Source: Fomitopsis serialis (lineage: Eukaryota > Basidiomycota > Agaricomycetes > Polyporales > Fomitopsidaceae). From it: 64,000 nt of DNA. A program made the position numbers and the translations under genes. The stretch lies in contig NW_025955016.1 in assembly GCF_022376445.1 (NCBI RefSeq), positions 1 to 64,000 on the forward strand, in the 5' to 3' direction. The stretch's first letter is position 1, and each line of letters begins with the position of its first letter. Shown piece by piece: positions 50,347 to 62,900 of the stretch. The notes under the pieces were generated by a model. The model searched no databases, was not told the DNA's origin, and was given only the letters and a program-made list of their open reading frames with translations.

Positions 50347-51907
50347 TGGCGTGCTTTTCCCATTCAGATGCCATGCGTAGGACCAAATTATATCCCATAC
50401 CCTTCTCCACCCCAATCAAGCTCCGGATGTTGGGGAAGATCGCATTGAGGAACGCCGCTATTTCGCTTCATTCCCAACGGAAACGACATGCGAACTCGAT
50501 CTCCTCGAGGGCCCGGTTGCAGAAGCCGCCGCCGGGGATCACATCGGCGGAGACGACGGTACCCCTCGTCTGCACGTCGATACAGAGTGACGACAGCGAA
50601 GGACAGTACCGGGCGAGATGCGCAGGCCTTCCAGCGTCGCCGAAGTCGGAGGTGACCTAAAATGCAGGTACTCCAGACGAGGCCACGACTTGGCCATCTC
50701 CTCGACGGCATCGTCGTCGAGGATGATGCGCATCTTCGTGTTGAGGCCAAATTTACGAAGAGTCGGAAGTCATAGAGACGTCGGAAGGACGCCTGCGGTG
50801 ATGTCGTGTACTACATCCGCGAGGTGTTCATTCGCACCGCTTCGGATTTGGATCGACTCTAATATAGCATGTTGGCAACGATCGTGAATCAGCCGGAGCA
50901 CGCCATCGAGAGCGTCCGAATTGGATTCGAAATGGTTGTCAGGGATATCTCTTGCAGTCGAGGAAAGCAGCAGCGGATAAATGCTCGGCATCAGCCATTG
51001 TCGTCATCCTCATAGTCAATCTCTCCAGAGCGCGGAAGGTAAGAGTTTGAGGGTCCCTTCTGTCCCAATTGGCCAGTGGCTCGTTGTTTGTCGAAAAGTA
51101 AGGTGCTTCTGTGAGGTTTGGCAAGGTCGACAACCGCGAGGGTGTCAATGTCAGGATATGCTCCCCGCGAATTCTCCAGCCCTTTCAACGCTGGAAGAAT
51201 ACCAGAAGGATGGGCTGACAGTCGGAATCCCTGTACTGGGACTCGTTGACTCTCAACAACTTGACATCTGGTGAACGCAGAGGGAGGTGCAGCAATATCA
51301 CGTCAAGCATACTGGTGTCGGCGAGCCGAGGGGTGCTGATGTCCAGCTCAGTGAGCCGCGGGCCAAATAGCGTGTGCGCAGAGTCGTAATACTTGGAAGA
51401 TATCTCCTTCCCCACCCCAGGTCAAGGAAGGATAGACTAGGGAGCAATTGATGAGAAGTCCTTGACGAGAGAAGCCAACGAAAGAGGGGCCCTGAGACGC
51501 GGCACTCTGTACGGGACTTGAAATAAGGGGAATCATCAATATCTAGTGTGCGGACCCGCCGAGCGTAGACGTCGAAGCGCTGCCAGTCTTGTTGTGTGGT
51601 GGCCCTCGTAGGTTCGCTGAGCGTCTGGATGCATCACGGACTCAGCTTTCAATTAACAGCGGAGCAGCAGCTTACTCACTATATCCTCCAATGGGTCATC
51701 TGAATATGTCCATAGATCCTCCGGTAAGCACTGGACGAGACGGCCCAAGCCATCCTGGTAAGCCCACAGCATGTCCAAGGCGGCCTCCTGGAATGCGCGG
51801 CATGTGAGCGCCAGAGCCAGGAGCGTCCGTTCTTCCAGTGGACACGGCCTGGCGACTTCATTCACCACCAATTGAATGAAGTCTTGGATAGTCAGAGCTC
51901 GGTGCAT
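50347..51907 (-). pseudogene. F-box-like protein, copy 6, decayed
   Basis: Exon 1 (51680-51907) is intact and typical: MHRALTIQDFIQLVV, LALTCRAFQEAALDMLW and a GTGAGT donor. Exon 2 starts near 51630 with TLSEPTRATTQQDWQRFDVYARRV. It then needs several frame changes to follow the family: near 51420 (into SSKYYDSAHTLFGPRL), near 51185, near 51145 (into LSTLPNLTEA), near 50990 and near 50770 (before ILDDDAVEEMAKSWPRLEYL). The end still shows a GTAAGT donor at 50346. At least four shifts make it a pseudogene, though the preserved exon 1 could still be translated as a short F-box-only protein. Confidence 0.8.
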
Positions 51908-52822
51908 CGTGAGATGTAGGTTTCAACGGGAAGCGTGGAATGAGTTTCAATTCTTCGACCGAGTGTCCCGCTGATTCCGTTGAGGTGAGTAGATGACTTT
52001 GGTACATTGGACGTGACGTACCAGCACTGGGCCAGGACGGACGAGGTACTTGTTCTGAGGACTGACCGAAGTAACGGACCAACGCCGGTCACTAAACTTC
52101 AACTTGAACCAAACTCGCTGGCGTTCTCAACGCGAACACGTGACGCAATGGCGACGCGCACTGGCAGGCAGGCTCGCTCCCGAGTCGCCTCCTCCTCATT
52201 AAACCTCAAGCTTGGAGCGACAGATTGGACAGACACAGCATAGTAACGAAGACTGTAAATGAGGTGAGCGGTTTTACACTCTATATATGTGCAGCGCAAA
52301 TGCCATAAGAGTTATGCAGAAAACTAGAACTTCAAGCAGTGTTGTAGTACCCACTTCATGATAGGGACGATTGGCATGCCTCATCACACTGGCACGAACT
52401 AGAGCATGGGCTGTGCGCATCGATTTTGTATCACGACCGGGTCTGAGATCTGACCATCGCCTCAGAATTGCACATCTGTGGTGTTCAGGGGAAATCACTA
52501 TCCGAGACCACCAATTGCGTTATGTACTGGCCGTCGTCACAACGTCATCGTTTCAAACGAGCTCACCGTGTATGCGCCGATTCATAAAAGACGCTTACCG
52601 GATGTTTTGGTGTGCAACGGAGATCATCAATCTACCTCATAAGAGCAGCAATCACTAGCGCGACGCCGGGTCGTTTCGAGAATGGTATCAAGGGTATATA
52701 AAAGAAGTATTAGACAACAGTATATACAACACCGGATCACATGGAACTGGGTATGCTGGGTATGCGTACTACTCACGAGCGAGCCGGAAACCTATCTAAC
52801 ATTCTAAACTCTTTCAACAGCT
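51908..52822. other. Intergenic, F-box copy 6 to SAP gene 1
   Basis: About 900 bp upstream of copy 6 and downstream of SAP gene 1. No gene, repeat or RNA recognised. Confidence 0.4.
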
Positions 52823-55800
52823 TCACTTTCCGACCCTGCCCCGACGAGACCCAGTAGCTCCACGCCTAGGAACCGTTCTCCTCGGAAGGGGGCCAGGACC
52901 TAACGGACGACTACGCGAGCGAGTGACCCTCCGCGGAGGCGATGTCGGCTGCGGCGGGACCTGCGCGTCAGAGTGTTCGCCGACGACGTTGGCAGGCTTC
53001 CTCTCAAAGCTCATGGACTTCGCGACGAGCATCGTCTCGATGTTTTCCTCCGCTACCTGATCCTCGTCTTCACTTGCCTCCGGGATCGGCGAGAATGGAA
53101 GACTACGCGCCGGCATCGCGACTCCTGGTGCCTCCGCGACAACGTCCGCGTCCTCGCTACCTGAAGGTCCACTCACTCCGTCCTCAACATCGCCATGGAG
53201 CCCCGAAGGTTGCGCCGAGTCTCCATCGCCAGCGACGGAGTCCATGCCATCCTGCGTGAAATCGGGGGGCGGTAGAGGTGATGACGCGGTATGTTCTTCG
53301 AAACGAAGTCCAGGCATCCCAGGTTGCCAACCGGGGTTGCGCGGCGTGACAGGCGAGTTGGTGTTGTCGCGTGCTGAAGCGCGCGCGCTAGCGTTCATGT
53401 ACCGCAACGCCTCAGCGGCGCCATCCCGGTCGTAGGACCGGTCGGCGTTAACTATCCGGGCTGCAACCCCAGAAATGGGCTCGTCGCTATCATCTGTCGC
53501 GGCGTCGTCGACCTGCATGGCATCGTCATCGACCTGCTGAGCCCCTTCGGATTGCTGAGCCCCATTGACTTGCTGAACCGCGCCAACTGGCTGGGCACCG
53601 TTGACTTGCATAGCGTTAGGAGCGCCTGGCGTGCCTTGCTGGGGAATGCCCGTTGGTAGCTTGTCAGGGTATCCGGAGTACCGCACGCAAGCCAGTACCT
53701 GCTCGCAGGGCATCAGGAAATCCTTGATTGGATCCTTATCTTGTAAGACGATCGTCCGCGGGACAAGGCCCTCGCCTGTGTGCACCACGCTATAACGCGC
53801 TATGAGCTCTTGCGGGCGCTCGATCCTATCGTATGTCCTCGCGCGCAAGTCTGGCTGGAGCACAGCTTTGGCACACTCTAGCGGAAATGCCGGATTGTTC
53901 TTCACTTTAGCGAATATAAAGTCCGAGAGTGCGGGGCGGTCAGCGGCACCGTCGTCATTATTCCTCGTCGGCTGACTCGGTCCCGCTTGGTATCTGCTGA
54001 CTTGCTGGGCAATTGTCGGTTCCCTGCCTCCCAGGTACAGAATACTGGCTACCAGGAGGTCAAGGAATATGTGGTGAAAGTCGGCCAGCGGCGTATATCC
54101 ATTGGAGACCATCGCGTCGATCGCCTTGAAAGTGGCTGTCCAGTGCGCACCGGGAATGCAGGCGGAAGCCCATTCACCCGAATAGCCCTGGGGGAAGGGT
54201 GATCCCTCTGCAATGGGGACGGTAGGAAGAAAATCTGGGCCCAGAATGATCGCAGCGCCGATTGCATCCGCGTTCCTCAACAAGCGAACAGGTTGGGACT
54301 GCCGGGCGGCGCCAGCGACACCTGGAGCATCACCACTCGGACCCGTTCCCGGAGCAATGTTGCTAGGTTGATATACGCTAGCCGCGGTATCGCCTACTGG
54401 GCCAACGACTGGAGCAGGATGAGCAGATGTATTTGCGACGGCGGCGGCGAGCTGACCCGTTCCAGGCGTTGCGTTGCTCCGCACAGCGTGTCTCCTGGAG
54501 CCGAATGGAATTACCTCGCCTTCAAAAGTCAGGTACCCAGCGACCACGGTGGAAACGAGAGGGTTCAAAAGAGTGCCCACGCAGTTCAGTTCGAACGGCA
54601 AAAATGCGAGGGGGCAAGACTTGCTATGAAGGCGACGTATGTTGATTTGAAGCAGGACTGATGCCAATTCCCTCCCGCTGAACGCGCAGATACGCACGAA
54701 TGGGGGTTTACGCGCACCCTCAGCGGCAATGCGTTCGTTGTCTGTGATCTGCCAGAGTGCCGCCCGGGTCGGGATCATGCGCTGGTACCGCTCGCCGCGA
54801 TACAGAGGTAGCCGGTTTTCCTCAGCATCGTCGACACCCTCAACGTCGTCCGCATCCGCAGAACCTTCGTCTGCCTCTTCATGATCCTCGGTATGCGCCT
54901 TCTCCTTGCCTTTCTTCGACGTCTTTTTCTTGCCTTTGTTCTTCGCCTTCCCTTTCCCCTTGTTCGGCGCCTCCTTGTCCCCCTCTTCCTGGGGACCGGC
55001 CTTGCGCAACTTCTTCTTCGGGGGCTGATTGGCTGGCTCCTCCGTTTCGCCCTCCAATGTCGATCCACCCTCCTCTTCGTCATGACCGGCCTTGCGCTTC
55101 CTCGTCTTCGGAGGCTGATCCGTTGACTCTTCTGTCTCGTCGTCTCCCTCGTCCTCCGACTCTGGCCACAAGCGTTTGTTCATGTAGTCGACATCCCAGC
55201 CGACGCGCAAGCTATCGAAGAACCGCTGCGCCAGCTTATTGGGCACGACAACATTCAGTCGCTTGAGTCCCTTCATCTTCCTGTCTCTGGAGAACGTCCG
55301 TCGACGAATCAGCATACCGCCTCGCATCTTCAACACAAAGCGAGACTTGACGCACCCGGCAGGCATCGGACATTTGCAGATCTCGGTGGCCACGTCGGTG
55401 CTAACGAGACCGAAGCAGTCAGCGCGCACGTTCAGAGACGATGAAGGCGGTGCACGTACGGCCGTCGTGGAGGAACGTATGTAGGCAACCTCCCATGTCC
55501 CTCAGGCTCCTCGGCTACACCGTCTTCATCTCCCGTTCGGAAATACCGCCACGTCCGCTTCTCGGGCTCCTCTCCCCAGAAGTCTGCAGGGTTCCACTTC
55601 CCCGGGACCGGGTGGTAGTACGAGAAGAACGTCCTGAATCGGTCCGTGCTCGCGTGCGTCATCGTGGCCGTCCGGATGTGCGTGCGCGACGAGGCGAGCA
55701 CCCCCTGCACTTTCTCCTGCATCGACTCGAGCGCATCCCACTCGTGCTCCGCGTTGTTGTGCGCCTTACGTAGCAGGCGGACGCTGTAGATCACCTCGTG

Positions 55801-56666
55801 CTGCTCCGCGAATCCTGTCAAGGCCGCGTTTTCATAGCGATGTCGCGCTTTCTGGTCCTCGCGGCGACGGCGCCGGGCGGCGTCCCTATAGGCTTCTCGC
55901 TGCCGCTCAACTTCCTTGCGCTGTCTAGCCGCATATCGCGCTCGCTGTGCCTCGGTCAGATGCTGTGCGCCTGGACGCGATGAACTGAGTTAGAAACGCG
56001 TGGAAAGTGGGATTCATCACTTACCTCCGGCTTCTCCTTCGATTGTGCCAGACCTTGTCGTGCCACCATTGACTCGTTCGACGTTTGGTGGCTGGACGTC
56101 AACGGCGGGGGCCTCGCCACTCGGCCCAGGAGCCTGTTGGGACGCCGGGCTGCTGGCGTGCGCAGCCATCGACGAGTTGACGTGACCATTGACAGACAGA
56201 CCGTTGTCGACAACACCGTTTCGGCCAGTCTCCGACTCGCCTTGCGGGAGTGGCGTCTGCGCGTGGCGCGGGTCACCAGGGTTTGAAGCAGGCTGCGTAC
56301 CATTTGCTGCTGTTGGCGAAGAGGATAGACGTGTCCGCGGCTCAGCCGGTGCGGGGTCTTTGGCTAGAGACGCGCGTGTTTCGGAGTTCTGTCCGTTTGG
56401 TGGGCTTGCAATGTTGAATCTGAATCGAAGCCACAGTCAGAGACTCGTAACCTGTATTCCGTCGTAGCATTGCACAACGCACCCTTCGCTTCCCGGGCGA
56501 CGCTTCCGTAGTTGTTCAATAATCGCACCGTTCTTCAAGTTGGCCTTGATGTTGTGCATCTAGCAGGACGCCACCGCTCAGCGTTGAACGAATCGGACGA
56601 GATGAACACTGGACTCACCCTCGCCAGCTGTTGGAGTTTGGGGCGCTTGAGAGCAGTAGCGTCCAT
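52823..56666 (-). CDS. Large SAP-domain nuclear protein 1
   Basis: Five exons (56619-56666, 56483-56559, 56025-56419, 55460-55970, 52823-55400) give about 1202 aa. The SAP domain (about 3-41; ALKRPKLQQLAR, then NIKANLKNGAIIEQLRKR) is a DNA/chromatin-binding helix pair. Residues 43-172 are a Ser/Pro-rich linker; about 177-222 is an Arg/Glu-rich coiled coil. A folded-looking region follows (FFSYYHPVPGKWNPADFWG, then ICKCPMPAGC and LVVVPNKLAQRFFDSLRVGW-like sequence), then Lys/Glu-rich stretches with nuclear-localisation character and an Arg-rich C-terminus. The frame before 55432 ends in a stop and the long frame after it lacks an ATG, but a 59-nt intron (55401-55459: GTACGT donor, CTGAC branch, TTAG acceptor) joins them in phase. 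No function is known to me beyond likely nuclear localisation. Confidence 0.72.
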
Positions 56667-56908
56667 TATGTAGATGGTAGGTCGCAAGTGGGGGATGGAA
56701 GAGGTAGTGTGGCAACCGTGACCACGGTCACTTGGTATTAGAGGCGCCACTCGGAGGACGCTTTGACCACTAAAAGAGAACAATGGGTTGAGCTACAAGG
56801 GCCACAGCTCAATCAAACACGTGTATACCGCGATGTGTGGCTCATGCTTCTAGATCCGTTGATCCCCCGCGTCGTACTGGCCCGGTGGTCACGGTGGTGG
56901 TAGTGGTA
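56667..56908. other. Upstream region of SAP gene 1
   Basis: Together with 58558-59320 this was one continuous intergenic region before the LINE inserted. No promoter motif is certain. Confidence 0.4.
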
Positions 56909-56919
56909 GGTCTTGGTAG
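56909..56919. repeat. Target-site duplication, left
   Basis: GGTCTTGGTAG, identical to 58547-58557 on the other side of the LINE. Confidence 0.85.
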
Positions 56920-57996
56920 TACCACCTCCTCCCGCATGACATTGAGACTATCGAAGCGGTCAGGCTCCCTCCGGGATGGAACCCGCCCTTCGCAGTCTAC
57001 ATCGCAGATAACAAAGACGAGGCGGCCGTAAACGAGAAGACCTGGGCCCGCAGGCCAGGATACCGCGTGTATACAGACGGATCAGACATCGAAGGCGGAG
57101 TAGGCGCGTCAGCAGTACTCTACAAGCCAGGAAATGGGGAACCCCAAGTCCTCCGCTACCACCTAGGCTCGGCGTCTCGTCACACGGTCTACGAGGCTGA
57201 GATTGTCGGGCTAATACTAGCGACTCACCTTCTCATACAGGAGATCAGCGCGAGAACGTCCTCTTGCGCCGCCGACAACACTGCTTGCCTCCTGGCGGTG
57301 CAAAACCGGAAGCCTCACCCCGCCCACTACCTTATCGACATGCTCCTAGGCGAGATCGACTCTCTACTGCGACGACACCCCGGCGCAAAGCTCACGCTGC
57401 GCTGGGTCCCAGGCCACCGCGACATCCCAGGCAATGAACGTGCCGACCAGGAAGCGAAGAAAGCTGCGCGGGGAGAGGGCAGCTCCGCTGCCCTGCTCCC
57501 GAAATGCCTGTCCGAACATCTCCCTGCCAGCATCTCAAAGGTAAGGCAGATGCTCGCTGAACATTTCGCACGCTGCGCGCGCGATGAGTGGAAACGCTCA
57601 CCGCGTTCCACTAAGATGGATCGTATAGACCCGGATCTTCCGTCTAAACGTTATGTCAAGCTAATGAACTCTCTCCCACGAAAGCATGCCAGCCTCCTTA
57701 TCCAACTACGTACCGAACATGTCCCCCTACAAGCCCACCTCCACAAGATCTCGAAGGCGGACTCACCTACATGCCCCACATGTCACCTCGCACGAGAGAC
57801 AGTCCACCACTATCTACTGGAATGTCCATCGTACGACGAACAACGCGCACACCTTGCTTTCACACTCGGACCAGCTGCCAACTCTATACAAGCGCTCCTC
57901 ACCCATCCTCGAGCCATACGACTCCTGTTCCGATTCATTCACGCAACAGGCCGCTTCGCGGCCACCTACGGCGACCTCGGCCTCGCCGCCGACTGA
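56920..57996 (+). pseudogene. LINE ORF fragment: RNase H and C-terminal zinc-knuckle-like domain
   Basis: The frame runs from the element's 5' break (HDIETIEAVRLPPGWNPPF) without a start codon to the stop at 57994-57996, about 358 codons. RNase H spans about residues 49-185 with all four acidic residues: YTDGS, YEAEIVG, AADNTA and GNERADQEAKK. A C-terminal region has CPTCHLARETVHHYLLECP, a Cys/His pattern common at the end of fungal Tad/I-type LINE proteins. The frame has no stop or shift. An upstream in-frame TAG lies in the target site, so the fragment has no start of its own and is not expected to work alone. Confidence 0.9.
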
Positions 57997-58546
57997 CCAA
58001 CCTCACCCCTTCCCTCTCCCTCCACTCCGATAGCACCTATCCCCCTACTTGATTACTATACGGTCCACTCCTCGTACGATACACTCGACTCTACCGACAC
58101 GCCAGAGAGACAGCGAGCGGCGCCTACGACGGTCACTGTAGGAGCCGGGAAAAGTGCTGCGATGCCGGGGCCGCACCTGAGGGCGGCAGGTTGCACCAGT
58201 CTGCCCCGCGCACCTCACTCACACCCCGCTCTGAGCCAGACCGCTCGTCCAGTCCGATAGCTCTATCGAACGTGTGTCGTCTCCCGGGCGGGAGTCCACT
58301 TTCCCATAAATAGATTACCTCGTTGCATTCGCACTCCCATTACTGTACATACATGTCACTGTCTCGGCACCATATTTTCCTTTTGCTCTCTTACTGTACC
58401 ATCTCCAGCTCTCGCCCCGGCGTGAGCCTATGCTCAGCTTGAACCTACGTGAACACTTCCGTACCTACTCCTAGTGCTAGTGCTTTGTCTACATAGGGCC
58501 CGGCCCTCGCGGACAATAAAGGGATTCAAAAAAAAAAAAAAAAAAA
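56920..58546 (+). mobile_element. 5'-truncated LINE (non-LTR retrotransposon)
   Basis: The 1627-bp element has an 11-bp target-site duplication on both sides, an AATAAA at 58515-58520 and a 19-A tail (58528-58546). It begins in mid-frame just before the RNase H domain, so the reverse transcriptase and any first gene are missing, as usual when reverse transcription stops early. The remaining frame is open, the tail is long and the duplication is perfect, so insertion was recent. Confidence 0.93.
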
Positions 58547-58557
58547 GGTCTTGGTAG
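58547..58557. repeat. Target-site duplication, right
   Basis: GGTCTTGGTAG directly after the poly(A) tail. Confidence 0.85.
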
Positions 58558-59320
58558 GTACTAGGCATAGTGGCCTCCTCACCATGATGATCTACCAGTA
58601 CAATAGCTCTGTCGCCAGGCGTGCAGAGGTCAATACACTCCACAGTGACCGATGTCACAACTGTAGCTTACTGCACGGGGCTTTTGGGCCTCTTAAGACA
58701 GACGCGATCGATGCTTGCTGGCCCGGCACTGGAGGGTAGCCGTCGACTCCCACTGGCATGAACTATCGTCTCTTGCGTACTCGTGGGCCACGTATACGCA
58801 TCATGCCACTCAGGATTATTGGCTAGATCCGAATTGGTGGCGGAGAGGCGGTGGCACTGGCATGGACAGTGCCTTTTCGCAGGATTTACGGGCGCTGGTA
58901 AGGCTAAAGCGTCGGACGTCTGATATCGCCTGTGGCACAAGGCCCGATAGTGAGGGTCGCTAAACCACAACGACGACCTATAACCTGTGAGGCTGTGATG
59001 TTAATACGGTATCGGAGGTTGTCTGAGCCAACCGTCGGACGAGAATTTGACCACCGACGGTATGTTCGTGCTTTTCAAAAGGGCGAGTCGGAGCCCCTTT
59101 CAGATAGAGGTTTAAAACGGGGGTGCCGGAATTCGAGACAAACGACAAGCGAAATTGGCCGACGTGCCTGGGAGATTTAGAGCAGGTGTTGAGGACATAA
59201 CGTTGTGAGCGCGGGAAGGCGTCCAGCGGCGATTGCAATTGGATGGCGGTAGCGGATCAAGCAGCAACTAAGTACAAAAAAGCGAACACAAAGACATACT
59301 GCCAAGACGGTGCGAAAATA
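58558..59320. other. Intergenic, LINE to tRNA-Leu
   Basis: No gene or repeat recognised. Confidence 0.4.
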
Positions 59321-59429
59321 TGACAAGAGCGAGATTCGAACTCGCGCCTGGATACCCAGATGAGAAAACCCGCATAGCAGGTAAGCTTTCGCTTGAGTCA
59401 CACGCCTTGGACCGCTCGGCCATCTTGCC
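59321..59429 (-). tRNA. tRNA-Leu(CAA) with intron
   Basis: The minus strand folds as a class II tRNA. The acceptor GGCAAGA pairs with TCTTGTC (one G-U) and the discriminator is A. The D arm is GCC-GAGCGGTCCAA-GGC, the T arm GCGAG-TTCGAAT-CTCGC, and a long variable arm CTGG-GTAT-CCAG is typical of Leu. The anticodon CAA is at 59395-59393. An intron of roughly 25 nt follows position 37, as in other eukaryotic tRNA-Leu(CAA) genes. The anticodon stem TGTGA/TCTCA has one T-T mismatch, or the intron end is placed a little differently. The T arm and D arm supply the internal B and A boxes for RNA polymerase III. Confidence 0.85.
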
Positions 59430-59922
59430 TCAAGACCTAGCTGTGCGGGGGCAATGTTCGGACATGCGTGAACATATGGCGCGAACCTACATGTACCGTG
59501 TGTGCTTCCCTTTGTATTCGCTCTTACCTGGGGTAGATGACAACAAATGGCCAGTCCGACGGATGTAATGGATGAAATATTGAATTCGAAGGCATCTAGT
59601 ACCTGTGCATCGCTTGTCACTCGGCTAAGGAGGAGATCTGGGCATGCGATGACCGCCTTGTATCCGGCTACCATATTCGTCGAAACATCGCTTTGACCCT
59701 CCGGACGCCACTCAGGCCCCTGGCCGTAGCCCATGCCTTCCCAAGCTTTGGCCCTGCGGTCATTGTTCTCGAAACATTTAAAGCGCGCGCGCTGCGTCCC
59801 ACTCTTGCATCCCAATTTCTACCATCCCCCGTGTGCCCTGCTCCTACCTCCCTTGCGACCTACCCAGTACCTATCCCTCTCCGAGTTGAGCCTTAGCACA
59901 CTCTACGCCACACTCTGCAACA
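59430..59922. other. Upstream region of SAP gene 2
   Basis: About 490 bp between the tRNA 5' end and the SAP gene 2 start; it holds both promoters. Pyrimidine-rich near 59800-59890, common just before fungal start codons. Confidence 0.45.
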
Positions 59923-62900
59923 ATGAGCAGCTCTCCTTTGAACGCAACCGCCCTTCGCGCACTCAAGCGCCACGAGATCCAGCAGCTCGCTAAGGTACGT
60001 GTCTCATTCACGCGTCCCTCCAGCTAGTGACTCATGCGGCGTTCAGCGGGAAGGCATCCGCGCGAATGGAAAGACAGAGGACATAATCCAGGCGCTGATG
60101 GCCAAGCGCTCCGACGGTGTTCAGCTGTGAGTTGCCCTTCTCGTCAGTGGTGTCGGACGATGGGTTTGACGCAGCTGTAGGCCGGAGAAAGCACCGGGAC
60201 CCGTAAGGAGGTCGACGCGCCTCAACGCGACAAAGCCCAAAGAAGAGGAAAAGGCAGGGGAGGTCGAGGTGGAACCTCCGGTCTACGGGGATAGTGCACC
60301 GCAATGTACGTCATCGCCCGGATTACATTGACTGTCACTCACCACCTCTTAGATGTCCCACCGAAGCTCAAGAGGAAGGTGAAGGCCACTACAGAGAACA
60401 CGGCTGACGAAGAGGAAGTGGCCCCCCGACGACGGCGCACCGCGACGCCACCGCCGCCACCCCCACGACAACGCGAGCAGGATATCCCTGCTCTGCGCCC
60501 CACCATCCCCATCCCCGTGCCAAAGGCTGGCCGGAGAGGTACGCACACCTGCCTTTGATTGCAATGCACCACTCACCATAGCGGGCGTAGTTATGGGCGC
60601 AGAGCACAACCCTGCGACAGCCCGACCGATGCCTGAGTTCGTTCACGGGTCGTCTACACTCGTGAACAATCAAGGTCCAGCGCAGCGGGGCGAGCGGGAG
60701 CACCTAACAACAGGTGTTCCCACTCGTACGGCAGCGCAGGACGACAATCATTCAAGATTGCCAGACGGCGTCTTGTACCGCACCCAGGAATCCTCAATAG
60801 CACGGGCTGGTTCTCAAGCAGGGACCGAGCAGTCCGTGCCTCGCATATCGACCCCCCGTCCCCAACAGATGGCCATCTCGCCCGCCTACGTCTTCCGCCA
60901 CAGCTCTGCCGTCGGTCTGCGCCCTCAGCAACCACTTCCCCGCCATCCCCAACTCCCACCCTCCTTCACGCGGCTTCCTCCCCCGCCCGTGCAGCCCGAG
61001 GCAGGCCCATCAAGGCTGCCTAACCAGGCCGGACCTTCGCGTCTCGCGCCATGGTCTCTGTACCAGCCGGAGGCAGGTCCCTCAAGCCTGGCATTCCCGC
61101 GTCCCTCGCCACCGCAGAGGCCCCGCGCCCCGTCTCGTCTGCAGCCTCAAGCGGCGCCCTATCGGATGGGCGCGCCACCAGTGCTCGGATGGCCACCAGC
61201 GCCACAGACCCTCGCACCCCCGCCCCAGCCAGAGGCCGGTCCTTCAAGACACCAGATCGACCCACGAGACACCCGCTTCAAGTTGCCCGCAACGCCTGAC
61301 CATGTACACCGAGGTCGTCACCAGCGTAAGTCGTCGTGTCGTCAAAGATCTCTGTGTTACTCACCTGTCGTTATCTGTAGCCGTCGTGCCTCTCCGCAGA
61401 GAAGAGACTGTTGCGCGGCAGCCTCGCCCCTCCACGTCTCAGCCTCGCCATGTCCCTACGCCTGCCAAAATACCCTCGTCTGCGGGTGCCGACCAGGAGA
61501 ACGCTAAGGCACACAATGGCGCCACGTCTGCACCTGCGCCTGCGCCCCTTCCACAAGCTGGTCCGTCGGGCCAACCCAACGACGCCTCCCTCAACGCAGA
61601 CGAGCCCATGAGCCCGCTCGACCCCATCTACAGCCGTTTCATGGCCTCCACGGCACAGGATGCATACCCCGAGCCCGTCGAAAGCATGGAGATCAAGATG
61701 CGAGCGTATTCCGCCCTTCACCAGCAATTCGTCGAAGACATCGCTGACATCAACTCTGAAGAGGAGGCAGCGGAGGACGAGGAGGACACCAGACTCGCGG
61801 AGATGCAGCAACAGTCCAAGGCAGCGCACGCCGCACGCCCGGAGCCCACCAGTGGAGTCAGTGTGGTAATCGCGCAGGATATGATCCAGAGTGGCCGCCT
61901 CGCCTGTGAGAAGTCCCGGGGCATCAAGCAGAAGAGGGAGAAGCTGGCCCGTATCCTCGAATACATGCAGGCTCAGGCGGACATGGTCGAGGAATGGACC
62001 ACCGAGATGCGGGCGAAGCGCCTCGTCCTCGAGCACATGCTCATGATGCAACTGAAGGACTGGGAATCAGGCTGGATGGAGGGCAAGTGGAAGCCGTCGC
62101 TGGCTGAGATGATCCAGATCGCAGGCGAGCTGCAGCAGGACGACGACGACGACGCCGCCGCCAGTACACTCGAGCGAGGCGAGGAGAATCCGTTTGCAGG
62201 GCCGCGAATGCACGAAGGCGACAATGGCTTCTTGCGCAGCGACGACTCCGAGCTCGGCCCTCCGAATCGTCTTCAGCCGGCGTTTGAGTACCGGCCACGG
62301 AGTGCTCGTCCAAGTTTCAGCTCGTCGCCCCTGCCACCACCACCCCCTCCTTGGTCTGAATCATTCCCTGTCCGCATGCGAGGCCAGCCAGACCCAGTGA
62401 CTTACTCTCGACGCACTCCGGGCGCGCCATCTTCCCGAAGGCAGGCCGAACCGGACATCCTCGACGGCGATTCCCCCGAGTCACCCGACAGTGGGAGGCG
62501 TCCGAAGACTTTGCATCCGTCGAGGATGGTCGATGAGGCTGAACGAGGCCCTCGCGCCCAGCCACAGGCAGGGCCCTCTCAGCAGGCTGCCACCCGCCAG
62601 ATAGGTCCGACCGGCGCATTCGCGCTGCAGCCTGCACTGTTTCCTTATCCGGGCCAGCTGTGGGGCCCGTCCGTCTCCACAGAGTACGGTTCCTCGGTCT
62701 CTCAATCCAGGAAGCGACAGCGGGATGAGGACGATGATGAGGCGGACTCCAAGTGGGAGTTTAGCAATGAGAGGCACAGGTAAGCATTGGCAACATCAAC
62801 GTCTGAATCTCGTGCAGTCTGCTCACCCTGACTTTGCAGTGTTTCTCAGCCGATCGCGGGTCCTAGCCAGCAGCGAGGGTACGTCCACAGACCCGTCCCA

